This document shows, piece by piece, positions 1 through 6,860 of a DNA stretch of 11,462 bases. Within the stretch, counting starts at the first letter, position 1, and each line of letters begins with the position of its first letter. Source of the stretch: Planctomycetota bacterium. Its GTDB lineage: Bacteria; Planctomycetota; Brocadiia; Brocadiales; Bathyanammoxibiaceae. Location: positions 1 to 11,462 of the forward strand of contig JAUXLO010000027.1 in assembly GCA_030623665.1 (NCBI GenBank), read 5' to 3'. The translations under genes were made by a program, and so were the position numbers. A model generated the notes under the pieces. The model was not told the DNA's origin, ran no database searches, and saw only the letters and a program-made list of their open reading frames with translations.

Positions 1-1
1 C

Positions 2-472
2 GAAATCCTATCTCTACTCGGCGAGCTGGGATTCGGATACGACTCCTCCGTCATAAGTGACTGCATAAGACCATTTTATACGAAACCAGCGTCCCTGTGG
101 GAGTTCACCCTGGCGTCACTGAGGGCGGAATCAGGCAGAAGAATAACCTCATACCTCCACCCCCTTTTTCAAGGGAAAATAGACATAAATGAATACGTGT
201 GGGCCGTAGGCTCACAAGCCCGGAAGATAAAGGACGGGTTATTTATTATTGCATTTCATCCCTGGGAATTATTCGTCAGCCACTCGGGAAAAACGCTCAG
301 CGCGGAAGATTCGAGACACCGGGTTGAGAGACTCGCAGACCTCTTGCAGGGGCTGAAGGCAACACCCGGGCTAAAGTTCGTGCGCCTGGAGCAATATCTA
401 GAACGGCGTCCCGATATACACGATGAACAACGCCGGTTAGGGTACCCACAGATACATGAAGTCCGGGTTTAG
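2..472 (+). CDS. Polysaccharide deacetylase-like protein, C-terminal part (5' end outside window)
   Basis: An open frame runs from the window edge to a TAG at 470-472 with no credible start inside, so about 156 C-terminal residues are visible. Near the start it reads GFGYDSSV, and about 80 residues on it has IIAFHPWEL. The pairing of a late GYDSS element with an HPWE element is typical of the C-terminal half of NodB-type polysaccharide deacetylases, which remove acetyl or related groups from cell-envelope or exopolysaccharide sugars. The metal-binding and catalytic N-terminal motifs would lie upstream and cannot be checked. The last 36 bases overlap the 3' end of the convergent sppA gene. No terminator-like hairpin is visible between them. 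The family call rests on two short motifs and is moderate; the exact substrate is unknown. Confidence 0.6.
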   Translation, partial: EILSLLGELGFGYDSSVISDCIRPFYTKPASLWEFTLASLRAESGRRITSYLHPLFQGKIDINEYVWAVGSQARKIKDGLFIIAFHPWELFVSHSGKTLSAEDSRHRVERLADLLQGLKATPGLKFVRLEQYLERRPDIHDEQRRLGYPQIHEVRV

Positions 473-1426
473 GGCCCTCCCAAAACCGGCCAGTTCCAAG
501 CCGATGAAACCCGCCGCCTGAGGGGCATCATCGCCCAGCGAGTAGATATTATTTTTATAAGCATCGGGCCTCTTGTACATAACCACTCTGGCCTCCTCAA
601 TCCCCGCCTCACTCTTGGCCAGCTCTATCGCATCCTCAAGATAACCCAGCTCGTCGACAAGCCCGAACTCCAGGGCCTGCTGGGCGGCAAAGACCCTGCC
701 GTCCGTCAGCTCCTTTCGATTCTCAAGGTCTGCCTCGGGCCTGGCCTCCGCTACCACGGCAACAAAGCGCTGGTAGAAATTATCTATTATACCCTGCAGC
801 AGTTCCCTCTTCTCTGGGCTAAGGGGGTGGAAGGGCAGTATCGTATCCTTCTTGTCGCCCGACATAATTATCTCGTCCTGTACCCCTATCTTCTCCATCA
901 GGCCCTCCATATTAATCTTCAGGAGAATAACGCCTATGCTGCCCGTGATGCCGGTGGGGAGGGCCACTATCTTGTCAGCCGCGGCCGCCACGTAATACCC
1001 GCCCGAGGTGCCCAGGCCCATAAGACAGGCCACTACCTTTATCCCCCTCTCCTCCTTAAACTCCTTGACCTCATGATAGACTATGTCACTTGCGGTTACG
1101 GTGCCGCCGGGACTATTTATCCTCAAGACCAATGCCTTTATGTCATCATCCTCCTTGGCCTTCTTGAGTTCCTCTTTTATGCGGGCGACCATGCTGGGCC
1201 TGCTGCCCAGTCTCAGTGGACCTTTTCGCTTCCTATCAGAAATAATGCCGGTAACGTCTATCACCAGGACCTTATCCTTCCCCTCCCCTGAGACCACCAC
1301 CTCCTCCAGCGGCTGAACCCGGCCAGCTATTGGTATATTGATCGCGCAACCACCAAGAAGATTGACAGCAACAATGGCAAGGATTAATAGAACAAATTTA
1401 CCGTCTCTAAACATAATCTTGGGCAT
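437..1426 (-). CDS. sppA: Signal peptide peptidase SppA (S49 family), probable lipoprotein
   Basis: This is a short-form SppA of about 329 residues, similar in size to the Bacillus type rather than the doubled E. coli form. SppA degrades leftover signal peptides in the membrane. Counting from the ATG at 1426, a hydrophobic segment ends in the lipobox-like LLGGC (Cys 27), suggesting lipoprotein processing. The S49 core follows: NSPGG (about 105-108), TSGGYY with the probable nucleophile Ser141, TGSIGV (about 161-166), and SGDKKD with the probable general base Lys193. The Ser-to-Lys distance of 52 residues matches the family. The start is uncertain. The frame opens at a TTG at 1432, but GAGG at 1427-1430 lies within that start's first codons. 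That GAGG abuts the 1426 ATG and is 12 bases from another ATG at 1414, which also leaves a good signal peptide. It is transcribed away from the carbon operon and has no evident tie to it. Confidence 0.93.
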   Translation of the reverse strand: MPKIMFRDGKFVLLILAIVAVNLLGGCAINIPIAGRVQPLEEVVVSGEGKDKVLVIDVTGIISDRKRKGPLRLGSRPSMVARIKEELKKAKEDDDIKALVLRINSPGGTVTASDIVYHEVKEFKEERGIKVVACLMGLGTSGGYYVAAAADKIVALPTGITGSIGVILLKINMEGLMEKIGVQDEIIMSGDKKDTILPFHPLSPEKRELLQGIIDNFYQRFVAVVAEARPEADLENRKELTDGRVFAAQQALEFGLVDELGYLEDAIELAKSEAGIEEARVVMYKRPDAYKNNIYSLGDDAPQAAGFIGLELAGFGRALNPDFMYLWVP

Positions 1427-1471
1427 CCTCAAAAATCCGTGTATAGTGGGGCCATGCCACAGGCCCTATTT

Positions 1472-1500
1472 TTTATATCCCCACCGAAAGGCAAAATCAA
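1472..1500 (-). promoter_or_regulatory. Candidate sigma70-like promoter for sppA
   Basis: On the minus strand, TTGATT (1500-1495) is followed after 17 bases by TATAAA (1477-1472). Both are close to the -35 and -10 consensus at ideal spacing, and the pair lies about 45 bases upstream of the sppA starts. This is motif-based only. Confidence 0.45.
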
Positions 1501-1721
1501 TCCCTATTTCAGCCCAAAAATCCCGCCCACTGCCTTATTTTGTAGGACAAGCCCGTTAAACGTCAGTTTCCAACCTGCAACGAGGCTGTACTGACCAAAC
1601 CCGCACCCCACTTCCCCTTTTGCGTGAAAGAGGCAATATGGGGAGAAACCGGCGCCAAATACCCGAGACCCCCGCAACAAGTAGAGACATATGCGCAGGC
1701 AAGTGGCGATGGGCTTTGTCC

Positions 1722-1769
1722 TTGACAGGTGGAGCAGTGCTTTGTTAATATGCCTGTAATTCCTATATT
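1722..1769 (+). promoter_or_regulatory. Two overlapping candidate promoters for the carbon operon
   Basis: TTGACA at 1722-1727 is followed, after 18 bases, by TAATAT at 1746-1751. A second pair, TTGTTA at 1742-1747 and TATATT at 1764-1769 (16-base spacer), sits just downstream and overlaps the first -10. Either would give a 5' leader of roughly 70-100 bases before the ATG at 1848. The presence of a perfect -35 hexamer makes the first attractive. No operator-like palindrome is clear. Confidence 0.4.
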
Positions 1770-1833
1770 CACGTAAGTGGAACTGTACGCACTTTATTAA
1801 GGTACTGTCCACATATTTTTTTCTGCCTGTTTT

Positions 1834-1838
1834 AGAGG
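1834..1838 (+). promoter_or_regulatory. Ribosome binding site of the Re-citrate synthase gene
   Basis: AGAGG lies nine bases upstream of the ATG at 1848 in an AT-rich leader and supports that start. Confidence 0.55.
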
Positions 1839-1847
1839 TTAATATAT

Positions 1848-3215
1848 ATGCTGCGATACGATAAACTTAGGCGATGTCTGGTGGAGGAGGACTACGCGTT
1901 CGAGCTCCAGGAATTAAAGGAGCCAAATCTCTATAGGGAGATATTCTCCTACGGGCGTGTCCCAAAGATTCCTTTCAACTTCAGGCTAAACCCCATGGAG
2001 CCACCGGAAGAGATATGGATAACGGATACTACCTTCCGCGACGGCCAGCAGTCACGCCCCCCATTCACGGTAAACCAGATAGTCGATCTTTACGACATGC
2101 TGCACCACCTGGGAGGGGAAAAAGGCCTGATAAGGCAGTGTGAGTTCTTCCTTTATACCGACAAGGATAAAGAAGCGGTAACGAAATGTATTGAAAAGGA
2201 TTACAAATACCCTGAAATAACCGGGTGGATAAGGGCGAACAAGCAAGACTTTAAGCTGGTAAAAGAGATGGGCCTGAAGGAGACAGGCATACTGACCTCC
2301 GCCTCGGACTATCATATATTCTTGAAGCTACGTAAGACCCGGAGGCAGGCCCTGCATCACTACCTGGATATCGTCAATGCAGCCTTAGAAGAAGGCATAA
2401 TTCCCCGCTGCCACTTCGAGGACATCACAAGGGCCGATTTCTACGGCTTCGTGGCGCCATTTGCAAAAGAGCTCATGAAGCTCTCCGAGGAGAGCAATAT
2501 ACCCATCAAGATCCGGGCCTGCGACACCATGGGTTACGGGGTAGGCCACGCGGGGGCAATGCTCCCAAGGAGCGTAGCCGGCATTATATATGGGTTAAAC
2601 CATTTCGCAAAAGTACCCTCAAAGCATCTGGAGTGGCACGGTCACAACGACTTCCATCGTGCGGTACCCAACGCCAGCAACGCCTGGCTCTACGGCTGTA
2701 GCGCCGCAAACGGTACACTCCTGGGAATAGGAGAACGAACGGGTAACACGCCCATAGAGGCATTGGTGATTGAATACATGATGCTAAGGGGCGATGACGA
2801 CGTCGACACTACCATAATCACCGACATCGCAGACTACTTCCGCAAGGAATTAGGGCATACGATTCCGCCAAACCAGCCCCTGATAGGGGAAAACTTTAAC
2901 GTGACCCTGGCGGGGATACACCTCGACGGGCTTCTCAAGAACGAAGAGATATACAACATCTTCGATACGCGAAAGCTCCTCAAGAGACCGCCCGGCGTGG
3001 CAGTTAACGACAAGTCCGGGGCGGCCGGAATCCTGCACTGGATAAAGATCCATCTCAATCCCCAGAATAACAAACTAACGAAGAGCCATCCCGCAATACT
3101 AGAGATACAGGACTGGATAACAGAACAGTACACGCAGGGAAGGATCACGACAATCTCCAACGAAGAGATGCTGGAACAAACAAAAAGACACCTCCCAGAA
3201 CTCTTCCGGGCATAA
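1848..3215 (+). CDS. Re-citrate synthase-like enzyme (isopropylmalate/homocitrate synthase superfamily)
   Basis: Probably condenses acetyl-CoA with oxaloacetate to citrate with Re-face stereochemistry, the divalent-metal-dependent enzyme first assigned in Clostridium kluyveri and found in anaerobes lacking ordinary citrate synthase. The 455-residue protein has the DRE-TIM barrel signature DTTFRDGQ (60-67), an ED pair (191-192), metal-ligand motif HGHND (264-268), and GERTGN (295-300). A GIHLDGLLK element (356-364) is followed by an RPPG and SGAAG region, as I recall from Re-citrate synthases. It lacks the roughly 130-residue leucine-sensing regulatory domain expected of LeuA, and has an extra N-terminal ~55 residues before the barrel. 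It is the first gene of a run with sucCD, kor and fumarase genes, which favours citrate synthesis over leucine or lysine pathways. Homocitrate synthase or another Claisen-type acyltransferase remains possible. The next gene begins 18 bases downstream. Confidence 0.8.
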   Translation: MLRYDKLRRCLVEEDYAFELQELKEPNLYREIFSYGRVPKIPFNFRLNPMEPPEEIWITDTTFRDGQQSRPPFTVNQIVDLYDMLHHLGGEKGLIRQCEFFLYTDKDKEAVTKCIEKDYKYPEITGWIRANKQDFKLVKEMGLKETGILTSASDYHIFLKLRKTRRQALHHYLDIVNAALEEGIIPRCHFEDITRADFYGFVAPFAKELMKLSEESNIPIKIRACDTMGYGVGHAGAMLPRSVAGIIYGLNHFAKVPSKHLEWHGHNDFHRAVPNASNAWLYGCSAANGTLLGIGERTGNTPIEALVIEYMMLRGDDDVDTTIITDIADYFRKELGHTIPPNQPLIGENFNVTLAGIHLDGLLKNEEIYNIFDTRKLLKRPPGVAVNDKSGAAGILHWIKIHLNPQNNKLTKSHPAILEIQDWITEQYTQGRITTISNEEMLEQTKRHLPELFRA

Positions 3216-3233
3216 GCAAAAACAGACTTAGCC

Positions 3234-4427
3234 TTGAAACTACATGAATACCAGGCAAAAGACCTTCTGAAGAAGTACGACACCCATGTCTCAAGAGGCA
3301 TAGCGGCCTTCTCTCCCGAGGAGGCAGAAAAGGCCTTTCGTGAGCTGGGATGTCCCCATGCCGTATTAAAGGCACAAATCCTGGCCGGGGGCAGAGGTAA
3401 GGCCGGGGGCATCAAAAAGATAAACAGCCCGGAGGAGTCCCGAATCTCCGCAGAAAAGCTCCTTGGCTCCAGGCTTGTCACCGCCCAAACCACACCGGAA
3501 GGGGAAGAAGTTCACGCCGTGCTGATACAAGAGGCCCTCGACATCAAAAGGGAGATATACATCTCCTTCTTAGTGGACAGGAGGAAAGAAACCCCACTCC
3601 TTGTAGGATGTCCGGAAGGGGGAGTAGAAATAGAAGAGGTGGCCAGGCGCTCCCCGGAACAAATCTTCAGGGAATCTTTTGACGTCTTATTCGGCCTCCA
3701 CCCGTTTCAGGCACGAAGGACGGCATCCGCCCTTGGGCTGGACGGCCCCTTAACAAGGGAGGCCGCCGGCCTGATCAGAAATCTCTCACGCGCCTTTATA
3801 GGAAAGGACCTCTCCCTCCTGGAGATTAACCCCCTTGCCGTCTGCCGGGACGGGTCACTCTCCATCGTGGACGCCAAGGCAGACCTTGACGACAACGCCG
3901 TCTTCCGTCACCCTGAAGTGGCCACCGGGGAACGGCCCCCTGAAGAGTCACTTGAGGGCAAGGCGTCTGCTTACGGCCTGAGCTACGTAGGGCTGGAAGG
4001 TGACATAGGCTGCCTGGTAAACGGTGCAGGTCTTGCCATGGCCACCATGGATATAATAAGACACCACGGCGGCCAGCCCGCCAACTTCCTGGACGTTGGA
4101 GGCGATGCCTCGACAGAAAAGGTAACTCAGGCCTTTAGAATACTCTTCGAGGATACCAGGCTGAAGGCCATCCTGGTAAATATATTTGGTGGCATCGTAA
4201 AATGTGATATGATTGCAGAGTCTATCATATCTGCACTAAGAGACATGAAGCTTAAGGTGCCCCTGGTAATAAGGCTGGAGGGCACCAACGCCCACATTGC
4301 AAGGGAGATGTTGGCGAAATCGGGTCTCAAGATAGTATTCGCAGAGGGTATGGAGGAGGCAGCCAAAAAGGTCTTGGAAGCCACGAGACAGATACCTATT
4401 GAGGCAGGCGGAGGACACACACCATGA
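3234..4427 (+). CDS. sucC: Succinyl-CoA synthetase beta subunit
   Basis: The nucleotide-binding subunit of succinyl-CoA synthetase, which interconverts succinyl-CoA plus NDP and phosphate with succinate plus NTP. The 397-residue protein has the ATP-grasp motif GGRGKAGG (52-59) and LEINPL (196-201) with Asn199, then VDAK with Asp213. These last two sit at the same positions as the Mg-nucleotide ligands in E. coli SucC. NGAGLAM (263-269), NFLDVGGD (284-291) and NIFGGIVKCDMIA (316-328) complete the fold. The start is a TTG. It is supported by homology, because MKLHEYQAK matches the conserved SucC N-terminus exactly, and there is no alternative ATG nearby. No clear Shine-Dalgarno sequence precedes it. 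The stop overlaps the next gene's ATG by four bases (ATGA). Unusually, sucD is not next: two heme-protein genes intervene. Confidence 0.96.
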   Translation: MKLHEYQAKDLLKKYDTHVSRGIAAFSPEEAEKAFRELGCPHAVLKAQILAGGRGKAGGIKKINSPEESRISAEKLLGSRLVTAQTTPEGEEVHAVLIQEALDIKREIYISFLVDRRKETPLLVGCPEGGVEIEEVARRSPEQIFRESFDVLFGLHPFQARRTASALGLDGPLTREAAGLIRNLSRAFIGKDLSLLEINPLAVCRDGSLSIVDAKADLDDNAVFRHPEVATGERPPEESLEGKASAYGLSYVGLEGDIGCLVNGAGLAMATMDIIRHHGGQPANFLDVGGDASTEKVTQAFRILFEDTRLKAILVNIFGGIVKCDMIAESIISALRDMKLKVPLVIRLEGTNAHIAREMLAKSGLKIVFAEGMEEAAKKVLEATRQIPIEAGGGHTP

Positions 4428-5059
4428 AAGATGCAGTGAGGAAGATTGGTTTCATATTAGTTTTTACGGCATTGAGCCTCTGTTTTGCCAAAGACGGCAG
4501 CGCCCAAGTATACGACTATGAAAGGATGTCAAGCGCCATCGTAAACATGTTAAATGCGGCAACAGACTTCATTGCAGACAACTTCGAGATAATAAACACC
4601 CACAATGCAAAGGTCGGACAACCACTACCCAAAGGTGAACTCCACAGCTACAAGGGCATCAACCCCGAGGGCTTTGCCAGCATAGTGGGTAAACAGTTTG
4701 CCCAGAAGACCGGAATAACCATAAAGTTCGTCTCGCGGGGAAAGGGTAAACACGGCCCGAGGAATAACTCTGGTAAACCCGATGCGTGGGAGGCCAAACA
4801 GCTGGAGAAGTTTTCCCGGATACAATACCCCAAGGGCGTCGGCTATGGAGAGGTAGAGCAGGTGGGCGACAAAGAGCTATACAAGATGGTCTACCGCTAC
4901 ATATACCCTCTATACATAGAGCACCGTTGCCTCAAGTGTCACGGTAACCCTGCAAGAAGCCCCACCGGTGACGGTAAAGATGCTACAGGTTTCGAGATGG
5001 AAGACTTCAAGCTGGGAGAACTGAGCGGCGCCATAAGCATTATATTCCCCATCGAATAA
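4424..5059 (+). CDS. Exported monoheme c-type protein, DUF3365/Tll0287-like (paralogue 1)
   Basis: A 211-residue protein with an N-terminal signal peptide (hydrophobic residues about 8-22, likely cleavage after SAQ or nearby at 26-28), so it probably acts outside the cytoplasmic membrane. It carries one c-type heme motif, CLKCH (169-173), in the context YRYIYPLY...CLKCHG. The downstream GELSGAISIIFP (198-209) and upstream GPRN...PDAWE (111-123) are hallmarks of the DUF3365/Tll0287-like heme domain. In other proteins this domain occurs alone or as an extracytoplasmic sensor module; here there is no transmembrane helix or signalling domain after it, so it is a stand-alone soluble cytochrome-like protein. 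After signal removal the only cysteines are the two in CLKCH. A strong Shine-Dalgarno (GGAGGA, 4410-4415, eight bases upstream) and the ATGA overlap with sucC indicate coupled translation. Its physiological role is unknown. Confidence 0.85.
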   Translation: MKDAVRKIGFILVFTALSLCFAKDGSAQVYDYERMSSAIVNMLNAATDFIADNFEIINTHNAKVGQPLPKGELHSYKGINPEGFASIVGKQFAQKTGITIKFVSRGKGKHGPRNNSGKPDAWEAKQLEKFSRIQYPKGVGYGEVEQVGDKELYKMVYRYIYPLYIEHRCLKCHGNPARSPTGDGKDATGFEMEDFKLGELSGAISIIFPIE

Positions 5060-5082
5060 TCATGGTCGGCCTCACAAGCAAA

Positions 5083-5088
5083 GGGAGA
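5083..5088 (+). promoter_or_regulatory. Ribosome binding site deciding the start of the second heme protein
   Basis: GGGAGA, six to seven bases upstream of the ATG at 5095, favours that start over the in-frame ATG at 5062, which has no purine-rich element before it. The 5095 start also places the signal peptide's basic residues and hydrophobic core at the very N-terminus. Confidence 0.6.
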
Positions 5089-5094
5089 AGCATA

Positions 5095-5724
5095 ATGAGA
5101 CCTTTACAGAAAATCGCAATCTCCGCGTTAATATGCACCCTGGCAATCTTTCCAGCAGGAACCGGCCTCACACAGGTTTATGACTTCGAGAAGATGTCCA
5201 GGAATATTATCACCTTGCTGACCATTGCAGGCTTTTCCGTAGCCGACAACCTGGACGTTATCAATATGCATAATGCAAAACTCGGTATGCCTCTCCCCGA
5301 AAATCAGCCCTACAGCCATAAGGGCATTGACCCGATCCAGTTCGCCAAGACCATTACCAGGGACTTTACCATAAGGACGGGGATTGCGGTCCGGTTTGTC
5401 TCTGAGGGAAAAGGCGAATATGGACCCAGGAATCCGGCTGACCAACCGGACACATGGGAACAGGCCCAAATAAACAGATTCAAGGAGCTTGGACTCTCTC
5501 CCGATATCGGTTTTGGAGAATTCCTTAAAGTGGGAGAGAAACCCAAAAGGGTTATTTACCGCTACTTCTATCCCCTCTATATAAACGAGCGCTGCTTAAA
5601 GTGTCACGGCGACCCGGCAAACAGCCCCACCGGCGACGGGAAAGACATCACTGATTACTACATGGAAAACTACAAGATAGGGGAATTAAGAGGCGGTATA
5701 AGCCTAACCTTCCCCGTCAAATAA
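5095..5724 (+). CDS. Exported monoheme c-type protein, DUF3365/Tll0287-like (paralogue 2)
   Basis: A 209-residue paralogue of the preceding gene. The two align almost without gaps, with roughly half of positions identical by eye over the mature part. They share QVYD(Y/F)E, HNAK(V/L)G, YRY(I/F)YPLY, CLKCHG and SPTGDGKD. A signal peptide (basic start, hydrophobic residues about 7-20) is followed by the heme domain with CLKCH at 167-171 and a C-terminal [12 protein letters not shown]. Only the two CLKCH cysteines remain after signal cleavage. The frame extends upstream to an ATG at 5062, but that start lacks a Shine-Dalgarno and would prepend 11 poorly hydrophobic residues. A likely tandem duplication produced the pair. 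It ends 10 bases before sucD. Role unknown; an electron carrier or heme-based ligand/redox sensor partner are possibilities. Confidence 0.85.
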   Translation: MRPLQKIAISALICTLAIFPAGTGLTQVYDFEKMSRNIITLLTIAGFSVADNLDVINMHNAKLGMPLPENQPYSHKGIDPIQFAKTITRDFTIRTGIAVRFVSEGKGEYGPRNPADQPDTWEQAQINRFKELGLSPDIGFGEFLKVGEKPKRVIYRYFYPLYINERCLKCHGDPANSPTGDGKDITDYYMENYKIGELRGGISLTFPVK

Positions 5725-5734
5725 AAATTGCACT

Positions 5735-6631
5735 GTGATATTAGCAAACCGTGATACAAAGGTCCTGTGTCAGGGAATGACCGGCACAGCAGGGACCTTT
5801 CATGCCAGGCTCATGCTTGAGTACGGCACAAAGTTGGTCGCAGGCGTCAGCCCCGGTAAAGGAGGAACTTCCCACCTGGGCCTACCGGTGCACGACAACG
5901 TACTCGACGCCGTAAAAGACACAGGTGCAGAGGCCTCGATAATCTTCGTACCGGCCCCTTTTGCCCCTGATGCCATCATGGAGGCCGCAGATGCCGGAAT
6001 AAAACTCATCGTATGCATTACTGAGGGCATCCCCATACTTGACATGATAAGGGTCAAAAAATACCTGGCCCAAACGGACAGCCGACTTATAGGGCCAAAC
6101 TGCCCAGGCATTATCTCTCCCGGTGAAACAAAGATAGGCATCATGCCCGGCTACATACACAAACCGGGCAATGTCGGCGTTATCTCAAGGAGCGGGACAC
6201 TTACCTATGAGGTGGTCTGGCAACTCACCAAATTGGGCATAGGCCAGTCAACCTGTATCGGTATAGGTGGAGACCCCATACCAGGGGCCAGCTTCGTTGA
6301 CATCCTCCGCCTATTCAGGGACGACGACCGCACCTGTGCCATAGTGCTCATCGGGGAAATCGGCGGCGGGGCTGAAGAGGATGCCGCCGGATTCATAAAA
6401 GATTCCTTCAATAAACCCGTGGTCAGTTTTATCGCAGGACAAAACGTACCAAAGGGCAAGCGCATGGGACACGCCGGTGCTATAATTGACCACGGTTCAG
6501 GTACCTGTGAGGATAAAATACAAACGCTAAAACAGGCCGGTGTCACTGTCGTTGAAAACCCAGCCGAAATTGGCACCAAGGTGGACCGGCTCTTGAAAGA
6601 GACCGGCCTGATAAAGACACAAGCCAACTGA
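5735..6631 (+). CDS. sucD: Succinyl-CoA synthetase alpha subunit
   Basis: The CoA-binding, phosphohistidine-bearing partner of SucC. The 298-residue protein begins at a [13 protein letters not shown] followed by [12 protein letters not shown] matches the conserved SucD N-terminus, so this start is well supported although no Shine-Dalgarno is visible. It contains VSPGKGG (38-44, CoA site), IGPNCPGII (119-127), SRSGTLTYE (151-159) and GGDPIPG (178-184). GEIGG (207-211) precedes the RMGHAGAI motif (243-250), whose His246 is the expected phosphorylated residue. The family's enzyme forms an alpha-beta unit with SucC, whose gene lies 1.3 kb upstream across two heme-protein genes. Ten bases separate it from the ferredoxin gene korD, whose KOR partners produce or use its substrate succinyl-CoA. 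Confidence 0.96.
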   Translation: MILANRDTKVLCQGMTGTAGTFHARLMLEYGTKLVAGVSPGKGGTSHLGLPVHDNVLDAVKDTGAEASIIFVPAPFAPDAIMEAADAGIKLIVCITEGIPILDMIRVKKYLAQTDSRLIGPNCPGIISPGETKIGIMPGYIHKPGNVGVISRSGTLTYEVVWQLTKLGIGQSTCIGIGGDPIPGASFVDILRLFRDDDRTCAIVLIGEIGGGAEEDAAGFIKDSFNKPVVSFIAGQNVPKGKRMGHAGAIIDHGSGTCEDKIQTLKQAGVTVVENPAEIGTKVDRLLKETGLIKTQAN

Positions 6632-6641
6632 GAACACAAGA

Positions 6642-6860
6642 ATGCCCCGGAAGAAGGGTGAAGTCGCAATAAACCATAAGTACTGTAAGCGATGCAATAT
6701 ATGTCCACAGTTCTGTCCCACCAGTAACCTGGAGATAGTGAAGGGCAAACTTGTGGCCTACGACAGATGCATCGCCTGCTTTAACTGTGAGAGATACTGT
6801 CCTGACATGGCCATTGAGGTAGTAAAGATATATAATGTCAAAACTTCTACTACAGGGTAA
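6642..6860 (+). CDS. korD: 2-oxoglutarate:ferredoxin oxidoreductase delta (ferredoxin) subunit
   Basis: A 72-residue protein with two complete [4Fe-4S] motifs: CxxCxxCxxxCP at Cys15, 18, 21, 25 and again at Cys43, 46, 49, 53. This is the pattern of the small 2x[4Fe-4S] subunit that passes electrons between the KOR thiamine-diphosphate centre and external ferredoxin. Its position immediately before korA is the usual KorDABC order. The last 26 bases overlap the start of korA. The basic N-terminus (PRKK) and short tail fit a dissociable or peripheral subunit. A free-standing ferredoxin is the alternative, but position makes the KorD call strong. Confidence 0.9.
   Translation: MPRKKGEVAINHKYCKRCNICPQFCPTSNLEIVKGKLVAYDRCIACFNCERYCPDMAIEVVKIYNVKTSTTG

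Larger units (their letters stand above)
1427..1847. other. Divergent intergenic region between sppA and the carbon operon
   Basis: About 420 bases separate the two divergent genes. I see candidate promoters facing each way (1472-1500 minus; 1722-1769 plus) and no tRNA, rRNA or recognisable riboswitch. A short inverted repeat, GGGCC...GGCCC at about 1449-1466, is followed by a T-rich run on the plus strand. It could be a weak hairpin, but no plus-strand gene lies just upstream, so I do not call it a terminator. Open frames of 60-100 codons on the minus strand here have no recognisable motif and cover the promoter region, so I treat them as chance. Confidence 0.5.

Noticed and set aside
827..1291. 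154-codon plus-strand open frame
   Set aside because: It is the shadow of sppA, whose catalytic Ser and Lys motifs are intact on the other strand.
1449..1480. GGGCC...GGCCC inverted repeat followed by a T-rich run
   Set aside because: Only a five-base-pair stem is clear and no plus-strand gene ends just upstream, so a terminator call is not supported. It falls in the sppA leader instead.
1504..1812. 102-codon minus-strand open frame in the divergent intergenic region
   Set aside because: It needs a GTG start, covers the predicted operon promoters, and has no recognised motif. A faint beta-strand-like pattern near its end is not enough to call a gene or a porin remnant.
1848..3215. Annotation as 2-isopropylmalate synthase (leuA)
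   Set aside because: The leucine-binding regulatory domain is absent and no leucine genes are nearby; the TCA-type neighbours fit Re-citrate synthase better.
2834..3493. 219-codon minus-strand open frame
   Set aside because: It lies antisense to the end of the Re-citrate synthase gene and the start of sucC, both well supported by motifs. Its translation is Ser-rich with no domain pattern.
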